This document shows positions 10,039 through 19,820 of a stretch of 64,000 bases of DNA, in pieces (position 1 is the first letter of the stretch; the number at the start of each line of letters is the position of its first letter). The notes below the pieces were generated by a model. That model was not told where the DNA came from, did not search any database, and was given only the letters and a program-made list of their open reading frames with translations. A program made the translations under genes and the position numbers. Origin of the DNA: Neoceratodus forsteri (lineage: Eukaryota; Chordata; Ceratodontiformes; Ceratodontidae); assembly GCA_016271365.2 (NCBI GenBank), contig CM028132.1:1184063001-1184127000 (forward strand), written 5' to 3'.

Positions 10039-10674
10039 TTTTTTTTTTTTTGTATATTCTTTTTCTGCTCTGAAGGTCAGGGCATTCTTCCAGAGTACCC
10101 ACTCAACTAGCTGCCAATACTCCCAGTCTGAAACCCCCTGCATCGGTCTCCCTCCTGACACCATAGCTCGTCCAGCCCCCTGGATCACCACCACCCCAGG
10201 AGAGGGCCCACCCACCCACGGCGGCCTTTCTGAAATTAGAGGGACTTACTGTGAGGTCAGGTTGGCCAAGGGAGATCCGATGCGGTTGGGTCAGACCGCG
10301 GAATATGGGCAGGTGCCTGCCTGGAGTCTCCTTCATCTCCACTGGTCTCCAGGGATTTTTGCATGTTTTGTTTCCCCCGCAGAGCGTGGACATGCCATGA
10401 AGTCTGAGCACCTCCATGCTGATGTCTACCTCTGCTGTGCCCCCTTACGTGGCATCGCTCATGCTGGGTTCCTGATCTCCATCGGGGGCCGCTAGAGAGT
10501 GATGCAATCCCTGGAACCCACCCTGGGAGGGCAGAGCAGTCCTCCAGATGCTCAATCCCTTCCCTCCCCTGCCAACCCCCGATGACCTGAGTCCGCTTCC
10601 GAACCCGGGTCACTGGGATGGCACGAGGTGTGGCATCCAGAGCCTCAACCCTCAGTGCCACTGGGCCAGCCCAA
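10039..10674 (-). mobile_element. Retroposed insertion with poly-A tail and 13-bp target duplication
   Basis: The direct repeat tttgctctccttt at 10026-10038 and 10675-10687 brackets a 636-bp segment that starts on the plus strand with a T-run (10039-10052), i.e. a 3' poly-A on the minus strand. This is the signature of LINE-type target-primed insertion. Two overlapping minus-strand frames (10257-10661, 10103-10417) show no domain I recognise, and no AATAAA is seen before the tail. It may be a LINE or SINE 5' region or a processed transcript. It is GC-richer than its flanks. Confidence 0.75.
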
Positions 10675-10787
10675 TTTGCTCTCCTTTAATGAATTTGAAT
10701 TCACCCAGAGGATTTCAATCTACGTCTCTTGATTCATAGTTTTGCCCTCTAACCTAGGAGCAGCATGAAGACATTTTCTTTTAAAAA

Positions 10788-10991
10788 TGCAAGAACTATG
10801 TAAGAATTTGACAAGATTATTGCTTGCATATCTGCTTCTATATTGTTTTGCAAGAACAGCACAGTGTCAGTGGCTCAGTGGGTTGCATGTCCTCTAGAGC
10901 CAGAAGGTTGTAGGTTCTAGCCCCACATCAGGGTATAAAACCAATACTGTACTGTGCTAACCCAACACACAGTTTTTCTTGCATCTCCTGA
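10788..10991 (+). repeat. tRNA-like repeat, right arm of an inverted pair
   Basis: An A box tggctcagtgg at 10871-10881 and a B box ggttctagccc at 10913-10923 are separated by about 31 bp and followed by 'ggtataaaaccaatactgta'. It pairs with 9741-9944 over about 200 bp. The homology also covers ~70 bp upstream of the A box, more than a simple tRNA-headed SINE would have. Confidence 0.7.
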
Positions 10992-12117
10992 TACTGCCAG
11001 GGAATTTTCTTGCATGAAGCAAGCAATGTTTCTTGCATTAATTTTTGATACAAGGAAAATGTCACAATCCTTACATATTTCTTGCATGTTACTGTTACAT
11101 AAAATATTGCACATAGTTTGCATATGCCAGCATATATCCTTGCATGTTGTACCAGTCAAAATACTTACAAGGATCTTGCCTGGTTTTTTTTTTTTGTTTG
11201 TCTTTTTTTAGTAAGTGTGGGCATTGTACTGTCACAGTGCACATCCAGGGGGCTGAAGGCATTCCTCCTGCATTATCATTCCTCACTATGCCCGTGGGTG
11301 TTCATTGTGACAGCACAACGCACACCCCATTGTGTCTTATGGCTTACTTATTATTCATTTTGCTTTACCATTTTTGGTACTTTTGCATTACTATTGATCG
11401 TGCTGTTATCATTTGATGTTACTGTTTGTCTTCCCAACTGCATTCGCCTTCCCCCAGGTTGCTCCTGGAAATGAGACTCCTTTCAGTGTGCCTTTACAGA
11501 TCAACACACTTCAAATAAATAATAAATCTTGCTCATGTAGTGCGAACCTCATTGGCTGGGGGAGGATGGTCAACATGCCACTGCTGTGATGGGGTTGTCA
11601 TGGCCCTGCTGCTGTAGGTCATGCTAGTGCAATGAGCAGCTGCATGCCCCCCTCGGCCTTTGGCAATAATCTTGGAGCTTCAGTGGCGCAGGTTGGAAAT
11701 CATTTAACAATTGGAGCTTAGGTCTCCCATATGGTAGGCAATCATTTTACATTATATCATTTTTAGAGGAAAACTTCATGTGAAAACAGTATCAACACTA
11801 ACCTGCCTTTACTCAGGTCATCTTACGAAGCAAGAAAGGGATTCTAAAAGTGACTATAAAAAAGGTGCTTTGCAGGGACTTGCTCATGTTCTGGAACCAC
11901 AGAAATAAGCCAGTTTCTTGCCTGACTAACATTTGTGGGCAACAGTGCCACATTTTTTTTACATGATATGCAAACTGGCTCTTTGATACCTATGGCTACA
12001 ATCCTGCAATTAACATTTTCATTCTTTTAATCCCCCCTCGCATTTCTGTTTTATTGGATTTGATCAGTAGTTCCATAGAATATACTAATTTCAAACTTTT
12101 CTCCTTTTTTTTAATAG
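10992..12117. other. Non-coding stretch; possible second tRNA-like relic near 11680
   Basis: 'ttgcat' hexamers are frequent at 11010-11150 (cttgcatg, cttgcatt). Around 11677-11740 'cttcagtggcgcaggttgg' followed by 'gcttaggtctcccatatgg' weakly resembles a pol III head, but the B box is poor. No gene is supported. The last 30 bases form the polypyrimidine tract and acceptor of the exon that follows. Confidence 0.45.
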
Positions 12118-12282
12118 TTCATGTGCAACACTGAGGATCTGTACAGCTGTGTGGCTCAGGAGTTTAACATCTCTTCTGCCATGGTGAATGCATGTCACGT
12201 CAGCTGGTCCCAATACAACTACAGCTTGGGCACTGTCGAGGGCTTCTGTGGGAGCAGGTCTCAGAACTGCAATTTTCCAGAG
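12118..12282 (+). CDS. Orphan internal exon of a host gene, secreted/extracellular Cys-rich segment
   Basis: A polypyrimidine tract (cttttctcctttttttt) and aatag precede 12118; gtaaag follows 12282. The 165 bases between make exactly 55 codons in one frame, while the other two frames contain stops and the open frame closes just outside both splice sites. Within it are six cysteines and two N-glycosylation sequons (NIS, NYS), pointing to an extracellular or lumenal protein; key strings are [14 protein letters not shown] and [11 protein letters not shown] do not recognise the family. No partner exon was found in the window, so it belongs to a gene with very long introns or is a relic. A symmetric length lets it be skipped without frame change. 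Confidence 0.55.
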
Positions 12283-12847
12283 GTAAAGGGCCGATGTTGA
12301 AACTGTTCTGACCCTAGATTTTTCATGGTTTCTCTGGATCATTGACCAAAAAAGGCAGCATGAAGCAAAGAACAAAAGCAGCAGGGGAAGTTAGACCTGC
12401 TCATGCCTCACCTGGAACTTTAAGAAATAAATGGATTGAAGAAGTATTGCTCCTCCTGTTCTTTGCGTCACACTGCCTTTTTTGTTTCTTGATATTTGGG
12501 AGTGGCGTACTTTGACTGGCGGTGGCATGGGGACTGAGTTACACACGAATGCACATTCCAGTTTGTGTGGTTTCTATAGATTGTCCATGGTTTCCATGGA
12601 ATATAGCATGGAAAAGGATATTAGAAACCATGGACTATGTGATCATATTTTCAATGGAAATGATGATAACACTGACATGGTCTTACAAGGTCCCCATTGG
12701 TGTTTTCCATGGAAAGGGGAACAGAGAATGGGACAGCATAAAATAGCATGCAATCTCATGGAAAAATGCATTGTTCCAATTCCATGCTGTCAGGAAGTAT
12801 CTATAAAGGGTACGGCTTTTAATTATGGAAACCATGGAAGCCGTTGT
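12283..12847. other. Non-coding stretch rich in ccatgg palindromes
   Basis: After the exon donor the sequence becomes intron-like. Between 12580 and 12840 the string 'ccatgg' or 'catggaa' recurs many times, often in inverted pairs such as gtccatggtttcc and gaaaccatggac. The same type of sequence (gtccatggcttcc) reappears at 17409, right after the LINE that starts at 12848, so the LINE was inserted into this ccatgg-rich tract. Confidence 0.55.
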
Positions 12848-13427
12848 AAATGTCATTATGATTTCTGTGGATGTAATAAGATCACTGAGTGTGGAGTCCT
12901 AACAGATTCAACTAGTGACCACTGCCTGGTATTTTGTAAGTGGACAACTAAACTAGTGAGGAGCTCTCCTCATTAAATAGAAACCAGAAATTTAAAAAGA
13001 GTTAATAGTCAGATAATGAACGAGGCCTGTAGATAAATTGACTGGTCCTGTTTCGAGACACTTGATGTTGATGGTACATTGAACAAATTTAGTAGGCTGT
13101 TCACTCAGGTAATGGATAAAATTGCCCCAAAAACAAAATGAGAATTAGAGCCAATAAAAAAACAAATGGGTTACTTCTGAGCTCTTGGAACTGATGAGAC
13201 AAAGAGGTAGAATGTGGAAAAAATATAAGGCGGACAGGGATTCAGTTACAGTACAGAATTACAAATCCTTATGATCTAAGTGCAAAACTGAAATTAGAAA
13301 GGCTAAAAAAAAACAGGTATTTTTTTTTTTATCTCAGAAGAAGTTTAATTCTCTTGGGGATCCCCAAAAAACCTGGCAAATGTTAAACTGCCTATTAGGG
13401 AGGAAATCAAATTAAGGTAGTATTTCA

Positions 13428-13730
13428 TTGTTTGATGGAAACAATCTGATTAGCGATCCCTCTATTGTGGCTGGGATATTTAATAATAATTTTGGAGATC
13501 TGGATAGTTTTAGGAGCACTTTCAACATAAGTCCAATTGTTGACCCCCTTAGAAACAGTAATACTAATCACCCTGAATTCTTCGGATTGTCACACCTCTT
13601 TTTAGTTAGAGACTATGTTTTAAAATATAACCCTCGTCCCTATATTGGTCCTGATAATATAGCCTTTAAGCTTATTAAGTTGGGAATTGATGAATTGGCC
13701 TCCCCTAAAGCATATTTATTTAATTTCTCT
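13428..13730 (+). pseudogene. LINE reverse transcriptase, N-terminal part
   Basis: Reads 'LISDPSIVAGIFNNNFGDL' and 'YIGPDNIAFKLIKLGIDELA', the RT 'P...GPD.I....LK' block that precedes the catalytic palm. The frame reaches the exact insertion point (…LFNFS) of the foldback element and resumes after it with 'VCNGVFPKDWKLATIKPIF'. The first part of the connection region (13130-13420) is broken by stops. Confidence 0.7.
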
Positions 13731-15282
13731 GGCCTGGATATTCAAACTGCGCCAGGCTGTGGCGTAAGCCTGGGCGCAGCTCAACTTTGTTGCGCAGGGG
13801 TGTGGCCTGGGCGATATTCAACGGAACTGCGCTATGGTGCAGCAGCTTTGAATATCGTATCCTGGCCACCCCAACTGTGCATGGTGCAGTGGCACTGTGC
13901 CAGCGCAAGTGGCCAGAGTGGAGCATGGAGATGCGCTGGCACAAGTGCCATTGCGCCATACACAGCACCTGCGATATTCAAATGGGGTCATGCAAATGGG
14001 GCCATAATTCATGCAAGGTGCACAGGGGTCCATTTGCATCTCATTATGGCCCCATTTGCATGCCATTAGCATGCAGGTGCGCCGATCCCCGACGACTTGC
14101 GCCTGGCGTCCTGCCAGGCAGTAGCCGTCGGGGACCGACGCCCCCTGCAGCCCGATCGCGGGCATTCCTGTAAGATAAAAGAAAAACTTTCTAATGTCCC
14201 TGGTGGTCCAGTGGACCTCTGTGTGCCTGATCATGGGCATCAGTACAGTCCTTCCCCCCCAAGTCCAATAACCCTGGCGGTCCAATGGACCGCACTGAAC
14301 CCGATTGCGGGCATCAGTAATAGAACCCCTCCAAGTCCAATATCCCTGGTGGTCCAGTGGACCGATTGCTGCCCAATCGCGGGCATCTGTACCTCAGCAA
14401 ATACCCCTAAGACCCTGGTGGTCTAGTGTACCCTTCACCCCACTTGCCCACTAAGCCTAATCACCCCGCTCCTCCCCCCTGTCAGCTGGTTGACGGCAGC
14501 ACTCACCCACTGCCGCTGACAGCTTGTAGGGCTGCACCTTGGTTCATCAACGTGAGCCAATGGCGGCAGTCGATACTATAGTCCAGATATGTGAATGAAT
14601 TCATTCACATATCTGACTGAGTAGTAGGCGGGTTGCACGCCATTGGCTCACGCCAGAACCAGTGAGCGCGGCAGCCTCACCGAGCTGTGTCAGGCGGCGG
14701 GTGGCAGGCGTGGGGTGCTGCCGCCTCACGGCTGACAGGGAGGGAGCGGGCGGTGAGGCTCAGTGGGTGGGTGGGTGGGGGACTACGACCACCAGGGTCT
14801 TAGGGTATTTGCTGAGGTACAGATGCCCGCGATCGGCTCAGTGCGGTCCACTGGATCACCAGGGATATTGGACTTGGTTGGATTTCTACACGGATGCTCG
14901 CCAAGGGCGTGGGGGAGGCCACCAGGTGCGGCAGGAATTGAAGCTGGCTACCCGCTGCGCAGCTGCTGTGTTGCGCCCTGCAGCGCGGCAGCTCACCTGT
15001 GGGTGGCCATCACTTGTTCCTTTTTTGTGGCGTAACTTTGTGCAGGCGCAGGTAGGGGTTGTGCATGCATGACTCTGCACATCCAGGGCTGAATATCGGG
15101 CTGTGCAGGTTATGCATGGGCACGCCCCCTACCTGTGCCTGCATACATTACTGATGCGCTCCGGCGCATCGGGATTTGTGCGGCGCACTTTTCCCTTTTG
15201 AATATCATGCCGGGGCGCATCAGTGGGTTGTGCATGGTGCAACACTGTTGCGCCATGCGCAACCCTTTTGAATATCTGGGCC
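13731..15282. mobile_element. Large foldback DNA element with 3-5 bp target duplication
   Basis: Termini ggcctggatattcaaa and tttgaatatctgggcc are inverted repeats flanked by tct on both sides (ctctg if the outer g/c bases are counted as target). The arms are long: 13731-14583 and 14616-15282, around a perfect 32-bp palindrome at 14584-14615. The left arm holds four copies of a ccctggtggtccagtgg motif at 14198, 14272, 14344 and 14413 (69-74 bp apart), each with an associated gatcgcgggcatc string; the right arm has the inverse with fewer copies. No transposase frame is present. The GGCC ends and 3-bp duplication suggest a PIF/Harbinger-like non-autonomous element, which is inference. Confidence 0.8.
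14584..14615. repeat. Perfect 32-bp palindrome at the foldback centre
   Basis: cagatatgtgaatgaa followed directly by its exact reverse complement, without a spacer. Flanking cgtgagccaatggcg (left) and its complement cgccattggctcacg (right) extend the pairing. It forms the loop end of the 1.55-kb foldback. Confidence 0.9.
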
Positions 15283-15289
15283 TCTGTGT

Positions 15290-15888
15290 GCAATGGGGTT
15301 TTTCCCAAAGATTGGAAACTTGCAACTATAAAGCCCATATTTATATCTGGTAATAGGGAATGTGTTTCCAACTACCATCCAGTTTCATTACTGGCTCCTT
15401 CATCAAAAATTCTGGAGAGGATTATTTTCAATCAAATAATTGACTACTTGGAAAAATATGATTTAATGAGAAGTTAACAACATGGTTTTAGATCAAAGCA
15501 TAACATGGAGACAGCCTTGGTGAGGTTCATAAGTTGTGTGCAGAGTGCCATTCATAAGCGGCACTCCATTGCGGCAGTATTTGTGGACATCACCAAGGCC
15601 TTCGACCTTGTAGATCATGGCTTATTGTTAGACTCTCTTTTGAAATTACATTTTTCAAATGATGTTATACAGTGGTTTGATAACTATTTGGGTAGCAGAA
15701 GGCACAGAACAAAAATCTTAGAAAGCATCTCAGATTCTCTGCAGATTAAATGTAGGGTGCCACAGGGCTCAATTTTGAGCCCTCTTCTGTTTTCATTATT
15801 TATGAATTCTGCCCCCATTACTTGTAAAGAATCTGAGATGACTTTATATGCAGAGAATGCAGTCTTTTTATGCTGCGACACAGTCTGA
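15290..15888 (+). pseudogene. LINE reverse transcriptase, central part
   Basis: After the foldback the RT continues: 'NGVFPKDWKLATIKPIFIS', 'NYHPVSLLAPSSKILERII', a stop after 'YDLMRS', then (15505-15888) 'ALVRFISCVQSAIHKRHSI', 'VFVDITKAFDLVDHGLLLD', 'VPQGSILSPLLFSLFMN'. The Asp of 'DITKAFD' is present. The second catalytic box, normally YADD, reads 'YAEN' (ctttatatgcagagaatgca), so both Asp residues are lost. Inactive. Confidence 0.8.
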
Positions 15889-15981
15889 GGATGCTCTGAG
15901 GACTGCGCAAAATTATTTCAATTTTTTTCAGGAATGGCTTCTGTCACAGCGTATGGTGTTAAACACTAAAAAACAAAGGCC

Positions 15982-16729
15982 ATGGTCTTTTCTGGACCAC
16001 GTAAAAAAAGAGAACTGAATCCCTTGATAGTAGATTTAAAAGGAGAACCTATTGAAGCAGTTGAATGTTTTAAATATTTGGGGATTATTTTGGACAATAA
16101 CCTATCCTTTGAACTTCATGTCAAAAATGTTATTAAATTGGTTCATCAGAGACTAGAGCTTTTGTTTAGAGTACGAACCCATCTTGTCCCTGAGTCTCGT
16201 AGATTATTGGCACACCATCTTTTATTTAGTGTTTTTGATTATGGATTGAGTATGTATTCGGCCACTAGCAACAACATGTTTGATATATTAAAAGTTGTAT
16301 AAAACAGTGCACTAAGATTTATGACTAATTTGCCAAATAGGAACCATCATTGTAAATTGTTAAAGGATGCTGGTTGTTTATCACTTGAAAATAAAGCCAA
16401 TTTAAAGATGGGTACCATGTTACGTAAAGAAACATTAAGTCAATTACCTCAGACAGTCCTATCATTGTTTCCCAGAGCAATGAATTTGCAAGGGACTAGA
16501 TCCCAGAGAAAATATATGTATAAAATTATTTTTTTTTTTTAAGTGATTGGGCAAAAGTCAATGTTATATAGTGCATCTAGATTGTATAACTCTATACCCA
16601 ATGAAATTGCCAATTGCACAAACATTAGAACATTCAATACTAAACTTAAACATTGGTTGTTATCGAGGAATGATTGCACATGCACTTAAAGGGACACTGT
16701 CAACCTGTTTTGCATCATATTATTTCTAG
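15982..16729 (+). pseudogene. LINE RT C-terminal region
   Basis: 'VECFKYLGIILDNNLSFELH' (16051-16110) matches the 'YLGI.LD..LSF..H' block. It is followed by 'SVFDYGLSMYSATSNN' and, after a stop at 16302, 'NSALRFMTNLPNRN'. The tail 'LYNSIPNEIANCTNIRTFNT' (16576-16640, another frame) corresponds to the 'LWNSLP' end motif. The fragment ends where the TTAA-flanked MITE begins. Confidence 0.75.
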
Positions 16730-17233
16730 TTAAAAAAAAACCACATTTTGTAGTTGCTTGCCTTCTCTAAAATTCATTAATGTTGCTGTTTTCTTTGTCT
16801 GTATCCTTGTTTAGTAGAACTGAAATGCATGATAATGTATATTTATAAACAACTTTGTTTTGCTTCAAGTCCTGAATCAGTTCTTTTGGAATATTTCCTA
16901 AACATTAGAAGCACCCGCAAACAGCGCAGTCACTCATGAGGCAGTAGCCACCTAAACTGCCACGGCATCATTAGTGGCCAGACTGTGTTGGAGATGTTCC
17001 GAAGTCCAGGAAAGATGCAGTGGGAGTTGATCAAGGAATGTAAACAAACCTGTTTAGGTGTGGTAACACCAGTATGGTGGGCAGTCTGTTTTTCACTTTT
17101 TAAAAGAAAAAAAGAATCTGAATCAAACTACTAGCTACATCAACAGTCCTTACAGAATGTCAGCAAACATAAAATGTGTGGGTTTTTTTAAACAAGGGAC
17201 ACTTTGAGGCCTAAGGGGGTTGACAGTGTCCCT
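16690..17233. mobile_element. MITE with 16-bp perfect TIRs and TTAA duplication
   Basis: agggacactgtcaacc at 16690-16705 and its exact complement at 17218-17233; TTAA precedes (16686-16689) and follows (17234-17237). TTAA duplications with AGGG-type ends are typical of Kolobok or piggyBac families; the lack of CCC ends favours Kolobok. It is 544 bp, has no transposase frame, and interrupts the 3' region of the LINE. Confidence 0.9.
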
Positions 17234-17403
17234 TTAATATTTGTTGTTTGTTTCATTAGTATTTGACATCATTTTTATACTGTTTTTTGGGTCTATACTG
17301 TATTGTATTCATGTTATGTGGCTTTTTTAAATAAAAAAAAGTGTCGCTTGTGAAAACGGGCAAAATTGCTCATCAGTTTACAAGAATAAAAAATAAATAA
17401 ATA

Positions 17404-19509
17404 AAGATGTCCATGGCTTCCAATGTCAGTTTCCTTGGAATCTATGGAAAATATAGGAACAGATTACAAGCTCCAGGAATCTGTGGTATCTCATATATAA
17501 CGGATAGCAAATACCGTGGTTCAGACTGGGGTATGACATCTGCCCCTAAAAGTGAGCTAAACCAAATAAGTTGTTTTGTTTGCTCATGAGAGAAGTGATA
17601 TTTTCTGTACAGGGCACACTCACTAATCAGGCTCAATATTAGCAAACACCTTATTAAACTGACATGAGAATGGCAACAGATGAGATCACACACACATTGC
17701 TTTACCCCCAAAGATATTACATAAGAAAGAGGCTGTGCCAAAAGAGGGTTAGTGTGGTAATGGGTGTTAAATCTGACATTATACAATGGTGTGTGAAAAT
17801 CCTGTAACCTAATTGGTCAAAACATGTCACATGACCATGGGTAAATCCTGCCTAACCCACAGCTGAGGAATGGCATTTCTAAAAAAACATTAACACATCT
17901 TACATTTATTTCACACATGGGCCCATTATATAATCACAATAAGGCACTCCAGGATGTGAGTTATTGGGTGATTTACCCACTTCTTGTGTGGTTAAGTCAC
18001 TCAGCTGTGCCTCATGACACACCACACAAGGTGTGGGTATATCCCCAGTAACCCACACCCTGTTGAGCTTTATTGCTTAAATGATCATTGGTAGCTACTG
18101 TAGGTTTATTTAATTTATTTTTTTTGCACCAGTGGTGGCTAGGGGGTTGTCGAATCTGACCTGACTATTTTAAACATGTAAGTTTGTGAGTGAATGAGGT
18201 ACGTAAATTCTTGTGAGTTTATTTTTCAGACAGTTAAAATACAAACGTATTCTGCTTGGAACATGTTTAGAGCATGGACGTGTTTTTTTCTGTTTGAGTG
18301 TGTGTTGGTATACACAAGTGGGAAGACCGTCATAACTAAGTTGTGACAAGAGTGCATCAGTGAGTGAGGAGTTATCGTATACTAGTACAGTAGAGACAGA
18401 AGAAGGCCATAAGCCCAACAAACGTGCCCCTACTCCCCCGGCTACCTCTCGGTGGTAGTATCCCATAAGAAAGCCTCCTGACGCATGAATATCTAAATAT
18501 TTTTTGAATTTGTATTCTGGCAATGTATTTCTGATACCCACAATCCCCAGTAGAAACTATGTTACAGTTGCACTCTGTGGCCCCTAGTTTTATAGGTACA
18601 GTTTTTAAAATCTTACACGGAGGATCATCTTAATTCATCCTCTGGTAGTATATCTAACAATACGAGGAGGTCACCTCTCTCTAATCATCCTCCTCTTGAG
18701 ACTGACGAGGCCTGTATTATTATTGTCTGGCTTGATATGACTGCGCTGCAGTACTATTACCTTCCTTGTGGCCCTTTGGATCCATTTTAGTTTAGCTATA
18801 CAGTATCCTTCTGAGAAGAGACCCATAACTAGGAGCAGTAATCCATATAAAGTAAGGTTATACTGTGTATGATGTTGCTCATCAGTGGGATAAGTAGCAT
18901 ACCTTACTGTGGAGCATGGGCTTGTTCTGTTTTAAGTTTTGATAAGACAAAATAGCATTTTCAGGATTTTACTCAGGGGCAGAACGCTGACATCAGCAGT
19001 ATGAGGGGGCAGGCGGGGGATTTAAAGCTGTTGCAGGGGATAGGTTAACTTGACTAGAAGAAACAATGACAGTCTTATCCAGCAACACTTTATATGTGAT
19101 TACATACCCATTTCCTGCATTATTTTCAAAGGCCCATGCCATAAACCTGTCCAGCTGCCCTCTGGACTCGGGCAACCCTCAAGCTGCTTGGAAAAAAGAC
19201 AAAGGTTGGCCCCACACAAGTGATGCTGCAACTCAATCTGAACATTTATTCTCTCTGCGTTCCCCAGATTCCTAGAGAAATTTGTATACTCACAAGTCTC
19301 AGCCTTCCTAAACTATATTAACTTACGTTTCCCTACTTAATGTGGCCTCAGACTTAGACATTTGACCACCACTGCCCTGCTTTGGGTAGGAGCCAGTGTA
19401 CAGGTTCACTTTTATTGACATTAGATCACTGCTTGATAAACTCAGTGCTGTTAGTAATGGGGAGGACTCTATAAGCTGGTTCACCAACCAGTATTGTAGG
19501 TAAAAATTT
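17404..19509. other. Non-coding stretch between LINE and DIRS
   Basis: No repeat with clear boundaries and no convincing gene. The frames at 17442-17786 and 18170-18541 (-) have no recognisable domain. At 19046-19192 the minus strand has a tract and possible splice signals (see rejected items). Confidence 0.45.
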
Positions 19510-19693
19510 CAGATCTTCTTCGGGGGTATCTCAGTCATCGGGTCATGCTGTAGGAACTTCACTATCAGTGAAGCAGGATCCACGCAGAAAATTTTCAGCA
19601 GTACAGCTGGGGCCGCCTAAGCTGTCGACGTCCATTGACGTCATCAACTCTATAAAGGCATGAGGGGCCCCGCTCCCTCCTCAGTTCTTTCCC
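19510..19693 (+). repeat. DIRS left inverted terminal repeat
   Basis: Begins cagatcttcttcgggggta and ends near 'ctcagttctttccc'. Its complement lies at 28640-28820, and a near copy starts at 54167. Inside are 'tcagtgaagcaggatcc' and 'ctataaaggcatgagg'; the tataaa at about 19653 could act as a TATA box for the element transcript. Confidence 0.85.
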
Positions 19694-19820
19694 AGTGTTG
19701 ACTTGTTTGCATGGGTCTCTGCAGAAGCTCTGACACAGTTTCACGCCATTTTCGCCTATGGCTTTTCTTACTTATTGCTTTTAGAATCTCTTTTTTATAA
19801 GAGATTCATTTATTTTGTTT

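Larger units (their letters stand above)
12848..17400 (+). mobile_element. LINE of the Rex1/L2 type, 5'-truncated, split by two later insertions
   Basis: Coding remnants run from the endonuclease end (SDHCLVFCKW, 12920-12960) through a Lys/Arg-rich connection, the RT (13428-13730 and 15290-15890) and the C-terminal region (15982-16720). The 3' end is a run of aataaaaaataaataaataa type near 17385-17403. Foldback 13731-15282 and MITE 16690-17233 were inserted later; excising each restores the reading order. Stops and frameshifts make it inactive. It differs clearly from the minus-strand LINE at 3440-7298. Confidence 0.8.

Noticed and set aside
11677..11745. tRNA-like sequence (gtggcgcaggttgg)
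   Set aside because: A plausible A box, but the B box is too degenerate and the flanks show no SINE body.
13787..15080. Several 70-155 codon frames on both strands between 13.7 and 15.1 kb
   Set aside because: All lie inside the foldback element and mirror each other because of its inverted arms; none resembles a transposase.
17640..18070. Possible foldback (gttagtgtgg / cattaacaca, acccac / gtgggt strings)
   Set aside because: The complementary strings are short and not in mirrored order, so no continuous inverted repeat can be drawn.
19040..19200. Minus-strand candidate exon (MAWAFENNAGNG followed by a gtatgt donor, acceptor tttccaagcag)
   Set aside because: The frame leading to that peptide has a stop directly after the acceptor and the other two frames also close before the donor, so no complete open exon exists.
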